From NCBI RefSeq assembly GCF_007785775.2, contig NZ_VNIK02000003.1, positions 152,902 to 216,901 on the forward strand: a DNA stretch of 64,000 nucleotides, given 5' to 3'. A program made the position numbers and the translations under genes. The notes under the pieces are model-generated. The model was not told the origin of the DNA and did no database searches. It was given only the letters and a program-made list of their open reading frames with translations. The stretch is from Flagellimonas hadalis. GTDB lineage: Bacteria; Bacteroidota; Bacteroidia; Flavobacteriales; Flavobacteriaceae. This document shows positions 35,101 to 43,746 of the stretch, piece after piece (position 1 is the stretch's first letter; every line of letters begins with the position of its first letter).

Positions 35101-36291
35101 GTTGGCCCCGTTCTGTGGCAATACATCGGTGCCCATGATGTTGAAGAATCCTGCCGGGGCTCCATTGGCAATCCCGATCCTCGTTTTTTCGCGTCCATTC
35201 CTTCCCAGTTCCGATTCTCCCAGATCTTGGATGGCCACCACGTTCCTCACATTCTGTGTCTGTTGGTTTCGGTTGGTCACCCAGACCTCCAAACGGGTAA
35301 TCTGCACTTGGCTCTGTATGAACGGATAGTTCTGGAGGGCACGGTCATAATTGTCCCTGAAATAATGGGCCAAGAAAAAGTGACGGTCCTCATCATAGTC
35401 CAAAGCGGTGAGGGAGAATTCGTTCAGCGTTCCCCCGCCTTGGGCCACTACGGTGTTGTTCTGCGAGCGTTGTTCGGAAAAAACGGCGGTCACCGTGGTC
35501 TTCCCGAACTGTAATTGTGTCTTGACCCCGAACAAACTCTGCGCCCCTGTGATGAGCGAACTGTTCAAGGGCATGTTCACGTTACCTATCTCAATTTTGC
35601 GGAGAATGTCATCTTCCGTAGGCGTATAGTCCAGTTTGACAAGGTTCTGGAAATCAAATGTGGCCTCGGTGTCATAATTGGCGGTCACCTGGAGGCGCTC
35701 TCCTACCTTTCCCAAGAGGCTCAGGCTGATGCGTTGGTCAAAATCGAAAGAGAGATTGGTCCGGTTTCTGGGCGAAAGGGCCGGATTGTCATTTTTTTGC
35801 CACAGCACCCCAAGATCCATCGCCACGGAACCCTGTGGAATCACTTCAATGGTGTTTCCCCCAAAAATGGATTCAAAGAAATTGTTGTTCACATAAAAAT
35901 TGGGCAAGAGATTTTTTCGGGCTTCCTCACTGCCTTCCTTTCTGCCTGTGAAAGCATCTATTTTTTGTTTGAAATAGGATCTCATCTGCTCCTTGCGCAC
36001 CAGTTCATAGTACTGTTCCGGAGTAAGGATGATGGGATGGTTGATATTGAAATCCCCAACGCTTTCGGTATAGATGTACCGATCGGTCTTGGGATCGTAG
36101 GTATATTTGGCAATGATGCTGTCCGGATTTTCCAAAATGAGGCGACCAAGCTCGACCCCCATCTGCAAGGAATCCTGAGCCTGTTCGTTGGTCTCCTGTC
36201 CGAAAATTGTGGTTATGGACAAGAAACAAACCACAAAGAAGAAGTACTTAAAGCTTGTTGGTTTAAGTATTGGTTTTGCCCCTTTTTTCAA
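29170..36291 (-). CDS. sprA: SprA (Sov), outer-membrane translocon of the type IX secretion system
   Basis: 2373 residues, full family length. A signal peptide (YFFFVVCFLSITTIFG, cleavage near Gln31) is followed by long stretches of amphipathic beta strands typical of the very large SprA barrel (for example NRTNLSFDFDQRISLSLLGK, GERLQVTANYDTEATFDFQN, FKYQLKGRYKS-type strands) and ending in the aromatic strand AGFTLRYNFGN. SprA forms the channel through which type IX cargo and gliding adhesins cross the outer membrane. It starts five bases after ruvA stops and so probably shares its transcript. No terminator hairpin is evident after it. No frameshift or stop interrupts the frame. Confidence 0.97.
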   Translation of the reverse strand: MKKGAKPILKPTSFKYFFFVVCFLSITTIFGQETNEQAQDSLQMGVELGRLILENPDSIIAKYTYDPKTDRYIYTESVGDFNINHPIILTPEQYYELVRKEQMRSYFKQKIDAFTGRKEGSEEARKNLLPNFYVNNNFFESIFGGNTIEVIPQGSVAMDLGVLWQKNDNPALSPRNRTNLSFDFDQRISLSLLGKVGERLQVTANYDTEATFDFQNLVKLDYTPTEDDILRKIEIGNVNMPLNSSLITGAQSLFGVKTQLQFGKTTVTAVFSEQRSQNNTVVAQGGGTLNEFSLTALDYDEDRHFFLAHYFRDNYDRALQNYPFIQSQVQITRLEVWVTNRNQQTQNVRNVVAIQDLGESELGRNGREKTRIGIANGAPAGFFNIMGTDVLPQNGANDYDPRLIGNGGALTQSIRDIATVESGFNVPGYQVNQGYDYAILENARKLEQGRDYQFNTQLGYISLSQSLSNDEVLGVAFQYTINGQVFQVGEFANGGVDATTVSGGVNPIIENNTLILKLLKSNITNVEDPIWDLMMKNIYSTGAYQLSQEDFKLNILYSDPTPRNYITPVDPNAGWPAGLEDQILLRVFNLDRLNVYNDVQPGGDGFFDYYEGITVDSQSGRIIFTKVEPFGEFLFNELGGGVYDVNNDQGYNANQRRYVFRNMYAKTKAASLQDAEKNRFQLKGRYKSQGNNGIPIGAFNVPRGSVRVTAGGRQLQEGIDYTVNYQAGTVQILDPSLAASDTPINISVENNAVFGQQTRRFAGVNVEHKFNENFVLGGTMLNLNERPLTQKSNYGVEPVNNTIFGLNGNFSTELPFLTRLANKLPNIDTDVPSNMSLRGEVAFLKPNSPKNADFRGETTTYLDDFEGAQALIDIRSSLGWTLASPPVEFLQDRTGIDVGHERAKMAWYTIDPIFYTNQRPSGLSDNDISLNSTRRVFIDEVFTETDIAQGQTQVQSTLDIVYYPNQKGPYNANPSFETETAANKWAGIMRPLSSTNFEQSNVEFVQFWVLDPYVDGETTNTNAGELVLNLGNISEDILRDGRKQYENGLPASTNNEIPRETPWGQVPSTQSLVYAFDADETNRALQDVGLDGLNDAAEAAIYNGPAEDPALDNYQYYLNREGGVLERYLDFNNTQGNSPVAVTNTNRGSTTLPDVEDIDRDLTMNTVNSYYEYRIPIGPNVTIDDKYVTDIREGMTPTLPNGTQLNRRWIQYKIPLSDFTDAVGGIADFRSISFMRMYLTGFSDDVVLRFATLDLVRGDWRTYTNSLQPDVDNDPTDDATVTDVNTVNIEENYGRQPIPYVLPPGVIREQLNNNNTIIRQNEQSLSFVVENLESEDSRGVFKNVNIDVRQYQRIKMFMHAEKIMNGDYSDSDTPLVGFLRIGTDFSENFYQLEIPLQFTPFGSTSAEEIWPSVNELDVALGDLNKVKSRGIAEQTLNDVNYYEIVDGEAVPVEEFAPRALGVVRIGIRGNPSLGSIRGMMVGIKNIDDVPARGEVWFNELRLAGLDNNGGWAAIVAMDANMADFANVSATGSKSTSGFGSIDQMPNERSREDAISYDVVTNVNVGQLLPKKWNIQLPFNYGISETLITPEFDPVYDDLKLDDRIAATTTAEEAETIKKQAEDYTKRTSINLIGVRKNRGEEAEENFFDIENFTFNYSYNETSHRDFEVADLQDQNVTTGFVYNHNFKPAPVAPFAKKDSLFMSKYWQWLKDLNLNVLPTSLSVNANYNRAFNQQRFRDVLEPGVEALELPLLQQRNYMFNWQYALNYSITKSLRLNLTASNNNIVRNYFNVDENPDSGIDQTLGLWDGFFDIGEPNRHAQQMQLNYELPFSKFPFLNFINAQYTYTSNFDWQRGGDALIEVAGENINIVQNASTHNLTANLSMQRFYDFLGLKKKGGKVLANQPPVRRDKAGNPVSGTDENAPKKTSKGFNTLVDIVTMVKRVNVNYSENRGTVLPGYTQSVGFIGTTRPTFGFVFGSQSDVRYEAARNGWLTTYPEYNSQFIRSANKQLNLTATAQPTQDLTIDLTADRQFTSNSQENYSPERWINFEDGLVNEMGNFSISTVMIGTIFNKSDQFDSETFEQFKQNRITIANRLVADRGQNPGTLDEDGFPELYGKTQQEVLLPAFFAAYTGQDANRVNLDAFRDIPIPNWNIKYTGLMKNRWFKKKFKRFSLSHGYRAAYSINQFQTNLERQNTSINPETNDVLPETLINNVVLTDQFNPLMRMDFEMQNSFSFLAEVRTDRTLSLSFDNNLLTEINGKEYTLGLGYRFKDVKFVTNIGGEKTRLKGDLNLKADLSLRDNITIIRNLDIDNNQITSGQKLMSVKFTADYALSKSLNALFFYDHSFSEFAVSTAFPQTTINAGFTLRYNFGN

Positions 36292-36296
36292 ACTAG

Positions 36297-36878
36297 TTAC
36301 AAATTTTTCAGCGCCTGTTTAATAATGTTCTCAACGCTTAGCGAAGCGTCTTGGGAAAGCACCTTCTCGACGACCTTTTCAGATTGCCTTCTGGCGAAAC
36401 CAAGAACCTCTAATGCTGATAACGCTTCTTCTTTATTTGTATTGTTTGATCCTGTTGAAACTTCACCCATGTCCAGGACTTTCAAAATCTTATCCTTGAG
36501 GTCCAGGATCACGCGCTGGGCCGTTTTCGCCCCAATCCCTTTGACAGCCTGTATGGAAGCTACGTCCCCACTGGCAATGGCGTCCCTTACATCGGTAGGC
36601 GAAAGGGAGGACAACATGGTCCTTGCGGTACTGGAACCGACCCCTGAGACGGAGATCAACAAACGGAAAATCTCACGCTCCGATTTTTCCACAAAACCAA
36701 AAAGGGTATGGGAATCTTCCTTGACCAATAAATGGGTATAAAGGTGGATGTTCTCTTCGTCTTTCAGCAAGGAGAAGGTATGCAGCGAAATGTTCAAAAA
36801 ATAGCCCACACCGTTGCATTCCACCACCACATAGGTCGGGTTTTTCTCTACAAGTCTTCCTCTTAAATGGTTGATCAT
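36297..36878 (-). CDS. ruvA: Holliday junction branch-migration protein RuvA
   Basis: 193 residues. N-terminal OB fold (MINHLRGRLVEKNPTYVVVECNGVGY), tandem helix-hairpin-helix DNA-binding motifs (LISVSGVGSSTARTML and IQAVKGIGAKTAQRVILDL), and the C-terminal three-helix domain that contacts RuvB (ALEVLGFARRQSEKVV). RuvA holds the four-way junction for the RuvB motor, encoded separately at 42717-43739. It precedes sprA by five bases, a gene order seen in other Flavobacteriaceae. RuvC is not in the window. Confidence 0.96.
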   Translation of the reverse strand: MINHLRGRLVEKNPTYVVVECNGVGYFLNISLHTFSLLKDEENIHLYTHLLVKEDSHTLFGFVEKSEREIFRLLISVSGVGSSTARTMLSSLSPTDVRDAIASGDVASIQAVKGIGAKTAQRVILDLKDKILKVLDMGEVSTGSNNTNKEEALSALEVLGFARRQSEKVVEKVLSQDASLSVENIIKQALKNL

Positions 36879-36914
36879 AGTTTTTCCGGATTCTTCGGCC
36901 TTCGGTCTGGAACC

Positions 36915-39212
36915 TTATTCCGCTTCCATTCTAGCCTTTTTCCTTTTTTCGCGTTCTTGGGCATCAATGACCGCAACGGCGGCCATGTTCACCATTTCAT
37001 CCACACTGGCACCCAATTGCAGGATGTGTGCCGCTCTGGGCAGTCCCAACATAATGGGACCGATGGAATCCGCTTCGTTCAGTCCCTTGAGCAATTTGTA
37101 AGTGATGTTGGCCGATTCCAAATTCGGGAAAATCAGTGTGTTCACCTTTTTGCCGGATATTTTTGAAAACGGAAAATTATTGTTGCACAGCTCTTGGCTC
37201 AGGGCAAAATCGGTCTGGATCTCCCCATCCACGACCAGTTCGGGATCTGTTTCGTGCAATATCCGCACCGCCTCCTTCACTTTTTGTGCATGTGGGTGGC
37301 TGGACGATCCAAAGTTGGCATAGGACAGCATGGCCATCACCGGATTGAAACCAAAGGTTTTTGCAACATTGGCAGTCATTCGTGCGATTTCTGCCAAATC
37401 CTCCGCACTTGGATCAATGTTGATGGACGTGTCGGCCAAGAAAAGGGGACCTCTTTCAGTGATCATAATATTGACCGTGGAGGCATTTTTCACTCCTTTG
37501 GCCCTGCCCAATACTTCAAAAACGGGACGGAGCACCCTGGGATAAGATCTTGAATACCCCGAGATCATTCCATCGGCATCACCTTCTTGGAGCATCATGG
37601 CACCAAAATAGTTGCGCTTGCCCATGTTCACCCGGGCACTGTATTTGGTCTCGCCTTTTCGCTTTCTGGATTCCCAAAGCTTCAATGCGTATTTGGTTCT
37701 CAATTCCTTGTTCTCATCCGCCCTTGGATCGATGATGTGCACTTTGGCATCAAAATCGAGTTCTTTCTTAAGGTTCTCTATGGTCTCCCTGTGCCCCAAA
37801 AGTATAGGGATCGCAATGCCCTCATCGTGTACGATCTGTGCCGCTTTCAATACATCCAACAATTCCGCTTCGGCAAAAACGATGCGTTTGGGGTTTTGTT
37901 TGGCCCTATTGTGCATCAAACGGACCACTTTGTTGTCATTGCCCGATCTTTGGTAGAGTTCCTCCTCATATCCTTCCCAATCCTGAATGGGCATCTTGGC
38001 CACACCACTCTCCATGGCGGCCCTTGCCACTGCAGGGGGAATTTTTGTAATCAATCGGGGATCAAAAGGTTTTGGGATGATGTAGTCCCTCCCAAAAGCC
38101 AGTCGTGTGGTATCGTAGGCGATGTTCACCTGCTCCGGCACGGATTCCCGGGTCAAATCGGCCAAGGCACGGACGGCGGCCATTTTCATTTCTTCATTGA
38201 TCTTGGTAGCCCGAACATCCAGCGCTCCCCTAAAAATAAAGGGGAATCCAAGTACATTGTTCACTTGGTTGGGATGGTCCGAACGGCCTGTTGCCATAAT
38301 GATGTCCTTTCGGGTCTTGCAGGCAAGGTCATATTCGATTTCAGGGTCTGGATTGGCCATGGCAAAAACAATCGGGTCCTTCGCCATGGACTTGAGCATC
38401 TTTGGCGTAACAATATTGGCTATGGAAAGTCCGATGAACACATCGGAATCCACCATTGCCTCTTCGAGCGTGTCTATTTTTCTATCAGTGGCAAACTCTG
38501 CCTTTTCCGAGGAAAGGTTTTCCCTATCGCTCCGGATGACTCCTTTACTGTCCAACATCACGATGTTCTCGCTCCGGGCACCGAACGCTTTGTATAGCTT
38601 GGTACAGGAAACGGCCGCGGCACCCGCGCCACTGACCACGATCTTTACTTCCTCTATTTTTTTGTTGGCGATCTCCAAGGCATTGATCAAGGCGGCCGCT
38701 GAAATGATGGCGGTGCCGTGCTGGTCATCGTGCATGACCGGAATGTCCAGTTCCTCCTTCAGGCGTCTTTCTATCTCGAAGGCTTCGGGTGCCTTGATGT
38801 CTTCCAAATTGATGCCCCCAAAAGTGGGCGCAATGATCTTTACGGTCTCTATGAACTTGTCCACATCAGTGGTATCAAGTTCCACATCAATACCGTCGAT
38901 ATCGGCAAAGATCTTGAACAGAAGGCTTTTTCCTTCCATTACGGGCTTTGATGCTTCTGGTCCGATATTGCCCAGTCCCAGAACGGCCGTTCCATTGGAT
39001 ATCACGGCCACAATGTTTCCCTTGGCGGTATATTTGTAGACATCGTCCTTGTTCTTTGCGATCTCCAAACAAGGTTCCGCTACTCCAGGGGAGTAGGCCA
39101 ATGCCAAGTCTCTTTGTGTTGAATACGGTTTGGTCGGTACTATCTTTATCTTTCCCGGTTGTGGTTTTGCGTGATAAAGTAACGCTTCCCTTCTTTGCTT
39201 TTCCTTACTCAT
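36915..39212 (-). CDS. maeB: NADP-dependent malic enzyme (MaeB type)
   Basis: 765 residues from ATG 39212 (MSKEKQRREALLYHAKPQPGK). N-terminal malic domain with AYSPGVAEPC, NAD(P)-binding domain with VVSGAGAAAVSC, and a C-terminal phosphotransacetylase-like domain (about 430-765, e.g. GNDNKVVRLMHNRAKQNPKRIV), the layout of the large MaeB enzymes in which that domain is regulatory. It decarboxylates malate to pyruvate, giving NADPH. The frame stays open to 39278 without family resemblance. It lies 36 bases before ruvA. Confidence 0.95.
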   Translation of the reverse strand: MSKEKQRREALLYHAKPQPGKIKIVPTKPYSTQRDLALAYSPGVAEPCLEIAKNKDDVYKYTAKGNIVAVISNGTAVLGLGNIGPEASKPVMEGKSLLFKIFADIDGIDVELDTTDVDKFIETVKIIAPTFGGINLEDIKAPEAFEIERRLKEELDIPVMHDDQHGTAIISAAALINALEIANKKIEEVKIVVSGAGAAAVSCTKLYKAFGARSENIVMLDSKGVIRSDRENLSSEKAEFATDRKIDTLEEAMVDSDVFIGLSIANIVTPKMLKSMAKDPIVFAMANPDPEIEYDLACKTRKDIIMATGRSDHPNQVNNVLGFPFIFRGALDVRATKINEEMKMAAVRALADLTRESVPEQVNIAYDTTRLAFGRDYIIPKPFDPRLITKIPPAVARAAMESGVAKMPIQDWEGYEEELYQRSGNDNKVVRLMHNRAKQNPKRIVFAEAELLDVLKAAQIVHDEGIAIPILLGHRETIENLKKELDFDAKVHIIDPRADENKELRTKYALKLWESRKRKGETKYSARVNMGKRNYFGAMMLQEGDADGMISGYSRSYPRVLRPVFEVLGRAKGVKNASTVNIMITERGPLFLADTSINIDPSAEDLAEIARMTANVAKTFGFNPVMAMLSYANFGSSSHPHAQKVKEAVRILHETDPELVVDGEIQTDFALSQELCNNNFPFSKISGKKVNTLIFPNLESANITYKLLKGLNEADSIGPIMLGLPRAAHILQLGASVDEMVNMAAVAVIDAQEREKRKKARMEAE

Positions 39213-39329
39213 ATAGTAGTCAATGAAAGGGTAAAGGTAGGGCATTCCATGGTTTTTAGGTAATACCATAAACACCAATTTTGATATAAAATCAAACCTT
39301 AAACCACAAAAATGATTTTAATCATCTAA

Positions 39330-40877
39330 CTATATCTCCGGGATTTCCACATCCAATTCAGTATCCCTCTTGCTTTTGGGAAGGGTGAGCCGCATGGCCA
39401 AAATAGCCGCAATGACAAAACAAGTTCCAGCAAAAAGGATGGCATTCACGGAATTTGCCCCCAATAGGTTTTTAAAAATCGGACCGAAAGAAATGGTTTG
39501 TATGAACATGGGGATCACGATCATCATGTTCAAAATTCCCATATATACCCCTCGCCGTTGTTGGGGCACAATTTTGGAGACCATGCTGTATGGAATCCCC
39601 ATCATGGCCGCCCAACCGATACCGAACAACACCATGGGATACAGTACATGGACAGGGTCGGAAATCTGGGGGATGGCAAAAAGTGCCACGGCGGTACCAA
39701 CCAAACTTAATGCATAGACCTTTTTACCCCCAAAGCGCACCGTCAATGGCACCAAAAGAAGGGCAACAATTGTAGTGACAATATTGTAAGTCAAACTCAT
39801 CGTCGCTGCTTGGGCAGTCGCTTCGGAAGTATCCATTTCCATCGTCACTCGTAAAAGCGGTGTGATGAATTGCCAATAAACAAATAATGCATACCACTGG
39901 AAAAGATAGACCGCAGCTATTTTCCACATGAACTTGGGCATGTCCTTTACAGCATTCCCTACTTCCAAGAAAGGGGCCAGGACATCTGCAAACTTTTTGA
40001 TCGAGGCATTTTCAGTGTTCTTTTTTATGAGTCGAAAGAGGTAAGAGAACCAAACGGTACATATCAATAACACAATAACCACCCATAAATTAATATCTTC
40101 AAATAGAGATGGATATTGTTTGCCAATTAAAAAGCCCAATACCAAGGGCAGGGAAAAAAGGATGAATACCACCCCCACTATCTGGACAAATGCCGAAGGC
40201 TTGCCTTTGTTAAATTCATGTATGCTTTTTATTTCTTCCTCGCTTGGGGGAATCTCTGGAGTTTTCAACACCGACCATAAAATGGTCACTATGGATAAAA
40301 TGGAACCTATCAGAAAAGGATAAAATACCCATTTGGGAATTACCCCGATCACTTCTGGTTCTTCAGCTCCAAAAAATTTCTGAAAAAAAACAATGGCCCC
40401 GGTTGCCAGTAAAATTCCAGCTCCAACAAAAAGACTTTGCATTTGGTAGCCCAAACTCAACTGCTCATCGGGAAGTTTATCCCCCACAAACGCACGGTAG
40501 GGTTCCATGGCCATATTGTTGCCCACATCCAAAATCCAAAACAATCCGGCAGCAAACCACAGTGATGGGCTTTGGGGAAAGGCAAAAAGGCAAATACTTG
40601 CCATAATGGCCCCTATCAAAAAGAACGGTTTCCTACGGCCCCATTTGAATGACCAAGTTTTGTCTGAAATCGCCCCAACAATCGGCTGGACCACCAATCC
40701 AGTTACAGGGCCGGCTATATTGAGTATGGGCAACATTTCTTCTTTTGCACCAAGCCAAAGAAAAATAGAGTTTACGGCACTCTGTTGGAGGCCAAAACTA
40801 TATTGGATCCCAAGGAATCCAACGTTCATATTGAAAATCTGCCAAAAACTCAGTTTGGGTTTGGTCATCTTGATCAT
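39330..40877 (-). CDS. MFS transporter, SLC45/glycoside-pentoside-like
   Basis: 515 residues with 12 helices. The start (LSFWQIFNMNVGFLGIQYSFGLQQ) and the loop GAISDKTWSFKWGRRKPFFLIGA, an RRKP-type motif between helices 2 and 3, fit the SLC45 sucrose/maltose-type transporters found in Bacteroidota. A later motif LDVGNNMAMEPYRAFVGDKLP is also typical. The probable role is uptake of a di- or oligosaccharide across the inner membrane. No glycosidase, SusCD or regulator gene is adjacent, so the substrate is not indicated by context. ATG 40877 is used; a second ATG nine bases later is possible. Confidence 0.85.
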   Translation of the reverse strand: MIKMTKPKLSFWQIFNMNVGFLGIQYSFGLQQSAVNSIFLWLGAKEEMLPILNIAGPVTGLVVQPIVGAISDKTWSFKWGRRKPFFLIGAIMASICLFAFPQSPSLWFAAGLFWILDVGNNMAMEPYRAFVGDKLPDEQLSLGYQMQSLFVGAGILLATGAIVFFQKFFGAEEPEVIGVIPKWVFYPFLIGSILSIVTILWSVLKTPEIPPSEEEIKSIHEFNKGKPSAFVQIVGVVFILFSLPLVLGFLIGKQYPSLFEDINLWVVIVLLICTVWFSYLFRLIKKNTENASIKKFADVLAPFLEVGNAVKDMPKFMWKIAAVYLFQWYALFVYWQFITPLLRVTMEMDTSEATAQAATMSLTYNIVTTIVALLLVPLTVRFGGKKVYALSLVGTAVALFAIPQISDPVHVLYPMVLFGIGWAAMMGIPYSMVSKIVPQQRRGVYMGILNMMIVIPMFIQTISFGPIFKNLLGANSVNAILFAGTCFVIAAILAMRLTLPKSKRDTELDVEIPEI

Positions 40878-41010
40878 GATCGGTGTTCAGTTAGTTTTGT
40901 GGTCTGGTTTTGAGCAAATATCAATTCCTCAAAAAAAACACCATCAATATAGCATTTTTTCCATCCATACTGCCAAACAAAGTTTTTTTGGTAATATTCT
41001 TCGGTAATTT

Positions 41011-41934
41011 TTAATCTTTGAGGAAATCAATGTTGCGCTTTAGGCCGGAAAGTTTGGTCCGTTTCACCGCTGATTTCTGGAATACCTTTTTAAAAACGTC
41101 CTCGGTGATCTCTTCCCAATCCTTCTTGGTAAAGGACAACAATTCTGGATTGGGATCGAACAAAGGTTCCCGATGCGGTTTGGAAAAACGGTTCCACGGG
41201 CACACATCCTGGCAGACATCGCACCCGAACATCCATTCGTCAAATTTTCCTTGGAACTCCCCAGGAATTTCATTTTTCAGCTCGATGGTGAAATAGGAAA
41301 TGCACTTGCTCCCATCCACCACATAGGGTTCCACGATGGCCTGCGTAGGGCAGGCATCGATGCAGGCTGTGCAGGTACCACAATGATCAGTGACCGGCGT
41401 ATCATATTCCAGTTCCAGGTCCACGATCAATTCGGCAATGAAATAAAAGGACCCCACTTGCTGGGTCAACAGGTTGCTGTGTTTGCCTATCCACCCCAGA
41501 CCGCTTTTGGCTGCCCAGGCCTTGTCCAGCACAGGTGCGGAATCCACAAAGGCCCTTCCGTGCACTTCCCCAATTTTTTCTTGGATGAAATGCAACAGAC
41601 TTTTGAGCTTGTCCTTTATCACAAAGTGATAATCCGTTCCATAGGCATACTTGGAGATTTTATAGGAATCCGGGTTTTGTTGTTCGGATGGAAAGTAATT
41701 CAACAACAGGGAAATGACCGATTTGGAACCTTCCACCAATTTTGTGGGGTCGAGACGCTTGTCAAAATGGTTTTCCATGTACTGCATCTCTCCATGTCTA
41801 TTCTGGTTGAGCCATTTTTCCAGACGGGGCGCTTCCTCTTCCAGAAAACCTGCTTTGGAAACACCACAAGACAAAAAACCGAGGCGCTTAGCTTCGGCTT
41901 TAATAAGGGACGTGCGTTGGGAAATGGACTGCAT
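41011..41934 (-). CDS. queG: epoxyqueuosine reductase QueG
   Basis: 307 residues, the short form without C-terminal HEAT repeats. It reduces epoxyqueuosine to queuosine in tRNA, using cobalamin and two [4Fe-4S] clusters. Visible: the catalytic region [20 protein letters not shown] with Asp131, first cluster cysteines [12 protein letters not shown] (185, 188, 191, 195), Cys211, and CDVCQDVCP (238, 241, 245). It is 18 bases beyond the PIN gene start and 133 bases from the MFS gene. Confidence 0.96.
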   Translation of the reverse strand: MQSISQRTSLIKAEAKRLGFLSCGVSKAGFLEEEAPRLEKWLNQNRHGEMQYMENHFDKRLDPTKLVEGSKSVISLLLNYFPSEQQNPDSYKISKYAYGTDYHFVIKDKLKSLLHFIQEKIGEVHGRAFVDSAPVLDKAWAAKSGLGWIGKHSNLLTQQVGSFYFIAELIVDLELEYDTPVTDHCGTCTACIDACPTQAIVEPYVVDGSKCISYFTIELKNEIPGEFQGKFDEWMFGCDVCQDVCPWNRFSKPHREPLFDPNPELLSFTKKDWEEITEDVFKKVFQKSAVKRTKLSGLKRNIDFLKD

Positions 41935-41952
41935 CCTTAAAAATACAACCGA

Positions 41953-42375
41953 TTAGCTGTTTTCCAAAACATATCGCACAAACGCACGACAGTCGTACAC
42001 TGGAATCTCAGAAAAATAGAAGTCAGTCACATCTTCGGTCACAATAATCTGGCAACCTGCCAGCAATGCCGAATAGTACTCCAAACCATCCTCGAAATCG
42101 TTAATGGCAGGATTGGCCACCGTTTTTTTGACAACCGAAACATCAGCCGTCGCAATTTGCAGTTTATGGGAAAGAATGGAAATTTTTTCAGCGGCCTTCT
42201 GTGTACCGCTCTTTTTTTCGGCAAAATAAAATGCTATGGCCAAGCAAATAGGCGAAGTGAACACTTTATATTTTGAAGAATCGGCCAAACTCAAAATCCG
42301 GGCAGCATGGGCATACAACGGGTATTGCCTGTTCAGCACCGCTACCAGCACATTGGCGTCTACAAATACCTTCAT
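41953..42375 (-). CDS. PIN-domain ribonuclease toxin (VapC-like)
   Basis: 140 residues. N-terminal MKVFVDANVLVAVLN holds the first acidic residue (Asp6) of the PIN active site; the middle and end supply others (NDFEDGLEYYSA, IVTEDVTDFYFSEIPV). PIN toxins cleave RNA in a metal-dependent way. Its ATG overlaps the antitoxin stop by four bases (ATGA), the usual toxin-antitoxin coupling. The target RNA cannot be told from sequence. Confidence 0.88.
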   Translation of the reverse strand: MKVFVDANVLVAVLNRQYPLYAHAARILSLADSSKYKVFTSPICLAIAFYFAEKKSGTQKAAEKISILSHKLQIATADVSVVKKTVANPAINDFEDGLEYYSALLAGCQIIVTEDVTDFYFSEIPVYDCRAFVRYVLENS

Positions 42376-42635
42376 TTACGGGATTCCATAAATTCGGATT
42401 TCAGCTTTTTGCGGGAAGTAGGTCTCACATATTCCGCTTCTCCCTCTGCCACGCTGTTTACCCAATCCGAGATGGGCAATTCATCCAAATTCTGATAGGG
42501 CTTTTCAGTGATTTGGGCAAGAATATACTCTGTGAGCCTGGAAAGGCTCATATTGTTCCTCTTGGCATACGCCTTTGCTTTTTCGATAACATCTTTATCA
42601 AAAGACAATGTGATTTTGGCATCCATGGCATCCAT
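42372..42635 (-). CDS. RHH-type antitoxin (DUF6364-like)
   Basis: 87 residues. The N-terminus (KITLSFDKDVIEKAKAYAKRNNMSLSRLTEYIL) is a ribbon-helix-helix DNA-binding domain: one strand then two helices with the MSLSRL turn. The C-terminal tail (about 50-87), rich in charged residues (RPTSRKKLKSEFMESRK), is expected to wrap the PIN toxin. Start 42635 or 42626 (MDAMDAK has two Mets). The -7 box and direct repeats just upstream suggest autoregulation. Confidence 0.85.
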   Translation of the reverse strand: MDAMDAKITLSFDKDVIEKAKAYAKRNNMSLSRLTEYILAQITEKPYQNLDELPISDWVNSVAEGEAEYVRPTSRKKLKSEFMESRK

Positions 42636-42677
42636 TTATACGACAAAAATAAATATTTTATACGTAATAATAAACAA
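42635..42677 (-). promoter_or_regulatory. antitoxin promoter with flanking 8-bp direct repeats (candidate operator)
   Basis: Minus strand -7 box TATTTTTG (42651-42644) with a TTG at 42677-42675, 23 bases away, is close to the upper limit of spacing. TTTATACG on the plus strand occurs at 42635-42642 and 42657-42664, 22 bases apart, on both sides of the -7 box. RHH antitoxins often bind paired sites like this and repress their own promoter. Binding is inferred. Confidence 0.45.
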
Positions 42678-42716
42678 CCCGGCAAGCTTTAGGTTTTTTT
42701 TGATTAGAAATCTGGG

Positions 42717-43739
42717 CTAAAACAAGCCTCCTTGCACACCTCCCTTTATTCGACCCAAATGTTTATATGCCAATTCGGTCACTTCACGACCTCTTGGGGT
42801 TCGCATGATAAACCCTTGTTGGATCAAAAATGGCTCATAGACCTCTTCAATGGTCTCGGCACTTTCGGAAACCGCAGTGGCCAATGTGGTAATCCCCACC
42901 GGGCCTCCTTTGAACTTGTCGATGATGGTGGTCAGGATCTTGTTGTCCATCTCATCCAGTCCGTGGGCATCCACATTCAAAGCTTTCAACCCAAATTGGG
43001 AAATATCCAAATCGATGTTCCCATTTCCTTTGATCTGGGCAAAATCTCTGACCCTTCGCAAAAGGGCGTTACAAATCCGTGGGGTGCCCCTGCTCCGCCC
43101 TGCAATTTCTATGGCCGCTTCTTGGGTAATGGGCACTTTGAGGATTTCCGCGCTTCGTTCCACAATGGTGGAGAGCAGTTCAGTGTTATAGTATTCCAAT
43201 CGGCTCTGGATGCCGAACCTCGCCCGCATGGGAGCTGTCAGCAATCCGGAACGGGTGGTGGCCCCTATCAAGGTGAACGGGCTCAGGTTGATCTGGACGG
43301 TCCTGGCATTCGGACCGGTCTCGATCATGATATCGATCTTATAATCTTCCATGGCTGAGTAGAGGTACTCCTCAACAATGGGGCTAAGCCTATGGATCTC
43401 GTCAATGAACAGCACATCCCGTTCGTCCAGATTGGTGAGCAAACCCGCCAAATCGCCCGGCTTGTCGAGAACAGGTCCCGAGGTCACTTTGATGCCCACG
43501 CCCAATTCGTTGGCCAAAATATGTGCCAGTGTGGTCTTTCCCAGACCCGGAGGTCCGTGAAAAAGGGTGTGATCCAATGCCTCTCCTCTCAGATTGGCGG
43601 CCTGCACAAAAACCTTTAGGTTTTCCAATACCTGGGCCTGCCCCGTAAAATCATCAAAAGTGACGGGACGGAGGGCCCTTTCAATATCGAGCTCCTCTTG
43701 GGAAAAATTACTGGCCGTTGGATCTAAGTTTTCGTTCAT
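42717..43739 (-). CDS. ruvB: Holliday junction DNA helicase RuvB
   Basis: 340 residues, normal length. AAA+ motor: Walker [10 protein letters not shown] at 62-70, Walker [10 protein letters not shown], sensor [10 protein letters not shown], arginine finger region APMRARFGI, and the C-terminal winged helix ([15 protein letters not shown]). It drives branch migration with RuvA, whose gene is 6 kb away in the same orientation. A TATATTTG -7 box ends eight bases before the ATG, so the transcript is nearly leaderless. Confidence 0.97.
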   Translation of the reverse strand: MNENLDPTASNFSQEELDIERALRPVTFDDFTGQAQVLENLKVFVQAANLRGEALDHTLFHGPPGLGKTTLAHILANELGVGIKVTSGPVLDKPGDLAGLLTNLDERDVLFIDEIHRLSPIVEEYLYSAMEDYKIDIMIETGPNARTVQINLSPFTLIGATTRSGLLTAPMRARFGIQSRLEYYNTELLSTIVERSAEILKVPITQEAAIEIAGRSRGTPRICNALLRRVRDFAQIKGNGNIDLDISQFGLKALNVDAHGLDEMDNKILTTIIDKFKGGPVGITTLATAVSESAETIEEVYEPFLIQQGFIMRTPRGREVTELAYKHLGRIKGGVQGGLF

Positions 43740-43746
43740 CGCTCAA

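Noticed and set aside
39312..39325. ATGATT-TT-AATCAT hairpin after the MFS gene
   Set aside because: Weak AT stem with a two-base loop; too little to call a terminator even though a few Ts follow on the minus strand.
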